Shown here: positions 61,009-64,000 of the stretch, one piece after another | Position numbering within the stretch: position 1 is the stretch's first letter | Layout: every line of letters begins with the position of its first letter | Assembly: GCF_018613195.1 (NCBI RefSeq) | Contig: NZ_JAGGQQ010000009.1 | Location: 62,001 to 126,000 of the forward strand | Source: Bacillus sp. ISL-45 | Lineage (GTDB): Bacteria > Bacillota > Bacilli > Bacillales > Cytobacillaceae | DNA: 64,000 nucleotides | Direction: 5' to 3' | The notes under the pieces: generated by a model | Seen by the model: the letters and a program-made list of their open reading frames with translations, nothing else | Database searches by the model: none | What the model was told of the DNA's origin: nothing | Position numbers and translations under genes: made by a program

Positions 61009-62021
61009 TGGATCAATTTAAGATTCGTGAGCTGCTGGACAAACTACTAGGGAAAACAGAGTCCGATATTGAAAAGGTGTTTGCTAGACGGCTCGAGTCG
61101 ATTTTTCTGCAGATCGGTGAGATGTTCAGGAAGTACGAGAAGAAGGGTGAGCTCTCTTACACAGAGCTGAACAAATATAATCGGTTCCAAAAAGAAATGG
61201 AAATCATTAGCAACATGTTCAACTCTGATTACAAGCAGTTGATCAAAATGATTAATGCCTCAATGGAAACTCAGTATGTAGAGAGCTTTCTCATGCATGC
61301 ATACCTTTTCCAAATGAGTGCATCAACGGAAATGGGATTCACTCTCCCGTCTATGACGACCATTAAATTGGCTCTTGCTAATCCTGTAGACAAATTAACT
61401 TTGCCCTCTGTATTTACAGAGCATAGGAATGAGATCATCCGGAAAATCAATATTGAAATCAGTCAGTCACTAATTGCTGGTGAAGGTTATACAGCAATGG
61501 CAAAAAGAATTGAGAATGCGGTGAACTTCTCGAAAAAGAAGGCGATGCTCGTAGCCAGGACTGAGGCAGGTCGTGTTCGTTCTCTTTCCGATGAAGAAGT
61601 GGGAGAGCAGGCTGCCAAATACGCAACTATGGATAGTATATGGGCATCATCGTTGGACCTGAGGGTCAGGAGCTCACACAGGGAATTAGACGGCCAGAAG
61701 GCTGACAAGGATGGATATTTCCATTACAAAGGCATGAAATCAAAAGGGCCTCATCTGTGGGGTAAAGCTAACATGGACATTAACTGCCGTTGTGTAAAGC
61801 TTCGACTTGTAAATGGTATGCTGCCTGAATATCGCCGAGGCAGGGACTATAAGAATCCTGATTACCAGAAGAAGCTGGCGGCCCGCTTAGAAGCGTTGAT
61901 GGCTGACGAAGACCTAACATATGCAAAAGCATTGAAAAAGGCACAGAAGGCAGTGAAACCTCCTTCTACCACAATGCCTTATGTGACATTCGAGGAATGG
62001 AAAAAGAAATATGCTTCCTAG
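61008..62021 (+). CDS. Phage head morphogenesis protein (SPP1 gp7/MuF type)
   Basis: 337 residues, starting in a TAATG overlap with the portal stop. The C-terminal MuF domain has ARTEAGRVRS, DSIWASSLDLRVRSSHRELDGQ and INCRCVKLRL. A few copies are packed into the head with the portal; in SPP1, gp7 affects DNA exit. Confidence 0.92.
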   Translation: MDQFKIRELLDKLLGKTESDIEKVFARRLESIFLQIGEMFRKYEKKGELSYTELNKYNRFQKEMEIISNMFNSDYKQLIKMINASMETQYVESFLMHAYLFQMSASTEMGFTLPSMTTIKLALANPVDKLTLPSVFTEHRNEIIRKINIEISQSLIAGEGYTAMAKRIENAVNFSKKKAMLVARTEAGRVRSLSDEEVGEQAAKYATMDSIWASSLDLRVRSSHRELDGQKADKDGYFHYKGMKSKGPHLWGKANMDINCRCVKLRLVNGMLPEYRRGRDYKNPDYQKKLAARLEALMADEDLTYAKALKKAQKAVKPPSTTMPYVTFEEWKKKYAS

Positions 62022-62032
62022 GAGTGATCAAC

Positions 62033-62299
62033 ATGCCGAAAGTTGTGCGCCTGTTTAATGAGCAGGAGAAAAATCAAATGGGCTTGGTAAAACATATTGA
62101 GGAACTTCTTGAAAAGGCCAAGAGTGGAGAAATACAGAATGTTATGGTTGCTGCGGAAGCATCAGACCGGACGATCATGACGGGTTATTACAATCTGGAC
62201 GCTCAAGAAAAACAGTACATGCTGGGCCATGTTCAAGCGGATATCACAATGGCTATTGTAGAAGCGAATGTCGATAGATTGATTGAATTTATCGATTAG
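62033..62299 (+). CDS. Hypothetical phage protein, 88 residues
   Basis: ATG 62033 with AGGAG upstream. HIEELLEKAKSGEIQNVMVAAEASDRTIMTGYYNLDAQEKQYMLGHVQADI; soluble alpha/beta. Its place between MuF and the Prp-like gene suggests a head-associated role. No family recognised. Confidence 0.65.
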   Translation: MPKVVRLFNEQEKNQMGLVKHIEELLEKAKSGEIQNVMVAAEASDRTIMTGYYNLDAQEKQYMLGHVQADITMAIVEANVDRLIEFID

Positions 62300-62314
62300 A
62301 AAGGAGAGGCTTAT

Positions 62315-62500
62315 TTGACTAAGGTAACTGTCACCGTTGGCGAAGATGGTTATATGAAAATTGAAACGGATGGACATGCTCAAAGCGTGGTTTGTGCCTC
62401 TGTATCCACTCTCTTGCAATCGTCCGTCAGGTTTCTGCAGGAGCTTTCCCAACAGTACCCGGATGATCTTCAAGTGACAATTAAACAAAGAACAGATTGA
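62315..62500 (+). CDS. Prp (YsxB)-like mini cysteine protease
   Basis: 61 residues, TTG with AAAGGAG upstream. Beta strands (KVTVTVGEDGYMKIETDGH), then VVCASVSTLLQSSVRFLQEL, then a final strand (LQVTIKQ) reproduce the Prp fold order. H21 in GHA and C27 in VCASVS align with the catalytic His22 and Cys34 of Staphylococcus aureus Prp, but the loop between them is about six residues shorter. Prp trims ribosomal L27 and, in phage 80alpha, scaffold and capsid proteins. The position right before scaffold and capsid supports a maturation role; activity with the short loop is uncertain. Confidence 0.6.
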   Translation: MTKVTVTVGEDGYMKIETDGHAQSVVCASVSTLLQSSVRFLQELSQQYPDDLQVTIKQRTD

Positions 62501-62584
62501 CCTGGGCAAGTCATTAAAAGGCTTATTTTTTTATACCCATTTTGACATGCAGGCTCGAACTGCATGGCTAGGAGGAAGTAGAAC

Positions 62585-63232
62585 GTGAAAAAATTCGATT
62601 TTCTAAAGGTTAATATTAAGCAATTCGATGCCAGCACAATTAACCTTGCAGCAGTGAAAAAGTTCTTGGAAGATAACAAGGATCAGGAAGAAGTGAAAAC
62701 CTATCTTGGGGAACTTTCTGCCGTGTCAGCAGACAAGGTGAAAGGTTTCTTGGATACGGAGGATGGAAAGAGGCTACTTCAGCCACGGCTAGACAGCTAT
62801 TTCACCAAGGGGTTAGATTCCTGGAAGGCCAACAACCTTGAGGCTCTAGTCTCTGAAGAGGTCGCTAAACGTAACCCTGCCCAGACAGAGGAGCAGAAAC
62901 GAATCGCGGCACTTGAGAAGGCTCTTGAGGACCAGCAAAGGGAATCACAACGAGAAAAACTTATGAACCTTGCAATCAAGCAGGCTACGGAGAAGAAACT
63001 TCCTGTTGACCTGGTTAGTTATTTCCTTGCGGAAGATGAGGAGAAAACCACTGCTAACCTTGCGAAACTTGAAGAAACATACAACAAGGCCATCCAGGAA
63101 GCTGTAGACAGCAAATTCAAGGATAAAGGCCGGGATATACAACAAGGCGGCAGCACAGGTGGCGGTACAATCAAATCCATTCAGGAAATGGCTGCAGCAC
63201 ACAATATTCGTAATCAAAGTCAAAACAATTAA
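62585..63232 (+). CDS. Phage scaffolding protein (DUF4355-like)
   Basis: 215 residues, GTG with AGGAGG upstream. Helical and charged, with a coiled coil at about 95-130 (EEQKRIAALEKALEDQQRESQRE) and a C-terminal tail with GGSTGGGTIKSIQEM. The N-terminus FLKVNIKQFDAS shares VNIKQF with the capsid N-terminus. A CATGCAG/CTGCATG hairpin lies just upstream (62546-62566). It directs capsid assembly and leaves before maturation. Confidence 0.82.
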   Translation: MKKFDFLKVNIKQFDASTINLAAVKKFLEDNKDQEEVKTYLGELSAVSADKVKGFLDTEDGKRLLQPRLDSYFTKGLDSWKANNLEALVSEEVAKRNPAQTEEQKRIAALEKALEDQQRESQREKLMNLAIKQATEKKLPVDLVSYFLAEDEEKTTANLAKLEETYNKAIQEAVDSKFKDKGRDIQQGGSTGGGTIKSIQEMAAAHNIRNQSQNN

Positions 63233-63248
63233 AAGGAGGCCATCATAA

Positions 63249-64000
63249 ATGGCAGTAGCATTGGCAACATCATTAGTAACATCTTTACTCGCAGTTAACA
63301 TTAAGCAATTTGAAGAGCAAACGTATACTCCAGATCATGTATTAATGCAAAACGCGAAAACAGGGTTAATTCCTCAGGAAGAGGGCGGTCTGATCATTGA
63401 GGATGTGATCAAAGGATCAACCATCATGAAGCTTGCAAAATATGAGCCTATGACTAAGCCAAAGAAGACATTCTCCTTCAAGGCTAAAGGAGCCGGCGCG
63501 TACTGGGTATCAGAAACAGAAGTTATCAAGACTTCAACAGTTGAATGGCTTACTGCTTCAATGCAGGCAGAAAAGCTAGGTGTCATTATCCCATTCTCTA
63601 AAGAATTCTTACGCTATACAGCTAAAGACTTCTTCAATGAAGTTAAACCGTTGGTTGCTGAGGCGTTTTATCAAACATTTGATATTGCTGCATTGTTCGG
63701 TACAAACTCGCCATTTGCTACTCATACTAGTGGTAAGGCAATCTTCACTGGCGCAACTGATGAAGGAAACCTGATTGCGTTGGGATCTGGTACTGACCTC
63801 CAGGATGAAGTCTTTGACTTAATGGCCCTTATCGAGGCAGGTGGATTTACTCCTGATGGGATGGTAGCAACAAATGCATTCAAACAGAACCTGCGCCGTG
63901 CAAGGAACGCTACAAATGGTGAAAGGTACTACACGAACCTAAATGACGTGGAAGGCCTGGCTGTAACTTACTCCAAGCCTGAAGCATTCGACGCTACTAA
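63249..64000 (+). CDS. Major capsid protein, HK97 fold (3' end outside window)
   Basis: ATG 63249, AAAGGAGG upstream; 250 codons visible, still open at the edge. An N-terminal arm (residues 1-25, LLAVNIKQFEEQTYTPDHVLM) is followed by IMKLAKYEPMTKPKKTFSF, GAYWVSETEVIKTSTVEW and LGVIIPFSKEFLRYT, close in pattern to the 80alpha-type capsid protein. The VNIKQF segment matches the position of the processed LNLQHF arm of 80alpha. Confidence 0.9.
   Translation, partial: MAVALATSLVTSLLAVNIKQFEEQTYTPDHVLMQNAKTGLIPQEEGGLIIEDVIKGSTIMKLAKYEPMTKPKKTFSFKAKGAGAYWVSETEVIKTSTVEWLTASMQAEKLGVIIPFSKEFLRYTAKDFFNEVKPLVAEAFYQTFDIAALFGTNSPFATHTSGKAIFTGATDEGNLIALGSGTDLQDEVFDLMALIEAGGFTPDGMVATNAFKQNLRRARNATNGERYYTNLNDVEGLAVTYSKPEAFDAT

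Larger units (their letters stand above)
39037..64000. mobile_element. Temperate siphovirus prophage, left part (right end outside window)
   Basis: Continuous phage gene order from a serine recombinase at the left boundary through lysogeny control, recombination/replication and late regulation to terminases, portal, MuF, scaffold and capsid at the window edge. Tail, lysis and the right attachment site are not in view. The early region resembles the B. subtilis skin element (YqaI, YqaJ, RecT). The head genes are of the SPP1/80alpha kind. Confidence 0.95.

Noticed and set aside
39070-64000. Inactive prophage remnant
   Set aside because: Recombinase, repressor, replication and head genes are all open and motifs intact; only one 64-codon gene shows a frameshift, so decay is not supported.
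1-64000. tRNA or rRNA genes
   Set aside because: I found no cloverleaf or rRNA-like stretch by eye; a tRNAscan-type search would be needed to exclude one fully.

Overview
The window looks like a Bacillaceae chromosome (low-to-moderate GC, spore-forming Firmicute gene set, strong AGGAGG-type ribosome binding sites). A Mesobacillus- or Cytobacillus-like species is my guess from gene content only. Host genes fill 1-39036. From about 39037 to the right edge lies the left part of a siphovirus prophage whose right end is outside the window.

Host part. A cut 5'-nucleotidase of the YfkN type and an InhA metalloprotease are followed by a YfmL-type RNA helicase, an amidase, a YitT-family membrane protein and a disordered-HEPN-CBS protein. 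Next come an SAM-riboswitch-controlled PLP enzyme of sulfur metabolism, a sigma-B stress protein, and a LysM-CAP secreted protein. The LiaIH-LiaFSR cell-envelope stress locus (no liaG) precedes a RAxF-45 small protein, an ABC-F ATPase and a SpoVB-like flippase. Further right are a CorA transporter, MscL, and a LuxR-type regulator divergent from a DUF6230/DUF6114/coiled-coil surface operon. Acylphosphatase, an M29 aminopeptidase, an MFS exporter, topoisomerase III and a Nudix-GNAT fusion complete this part.

The intergenic spaces are unusually repeat-rich. There are three arrays of 20-21 bp units (A, B, C), two arrays of 52 bp units (D, E), three copies of a MITE-like element with terminal inverted repeats, and a tandem duplication carrying two 34-codon ORFs.

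Prophage part. A large serine recombinase sits beside a UPF0145 (YbjQ-like) gene that has lost its 5' end, which marks the attachment site. The leftward lysogeny arm holds the recombinase, a frameshifted small gene and an ImmA-type protease behind a LexA-type box. It also holds a cargo cluster (sce7726-like nuclease, Beta-family protein, Ltp-type superinfection-exclusion protein, small membrane protein) and a CI-like repressor. Four 15-bp operators lie between repressor and Cro-like gene, two of them exactly filling the spacers of opposing promoters. The rightward arm carries YqaI/YqaJ/RecT recombination, a DnaD-like initiator with an internal iteron origin, DUF6011, DUF1064, a PcfK/AcrIIA9-like protein with PcfJ, DUF3102, and several tiny membrane or zinc-ribbon proteins. 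Then come a sigma-like late regulator, an inserted membrane gene, terminases, portal, MuF protein, a Prp-like mini-protease, scaffold and a cut major capsid gene.

The most intriguing unit is the head-maturation module: a phage Prp-like protein lies directly before a scaffold and a capsid protein that share an N-terminal VNIKQF motif at the place where staphylococcal phage 80alpha proteins are cut by host Prp. The second is the lysogenic cargo cluster together with the PcfK/AcrIIA9-PcfJ pair, candidate tools for phage exclusion and for countering host CRISPR.
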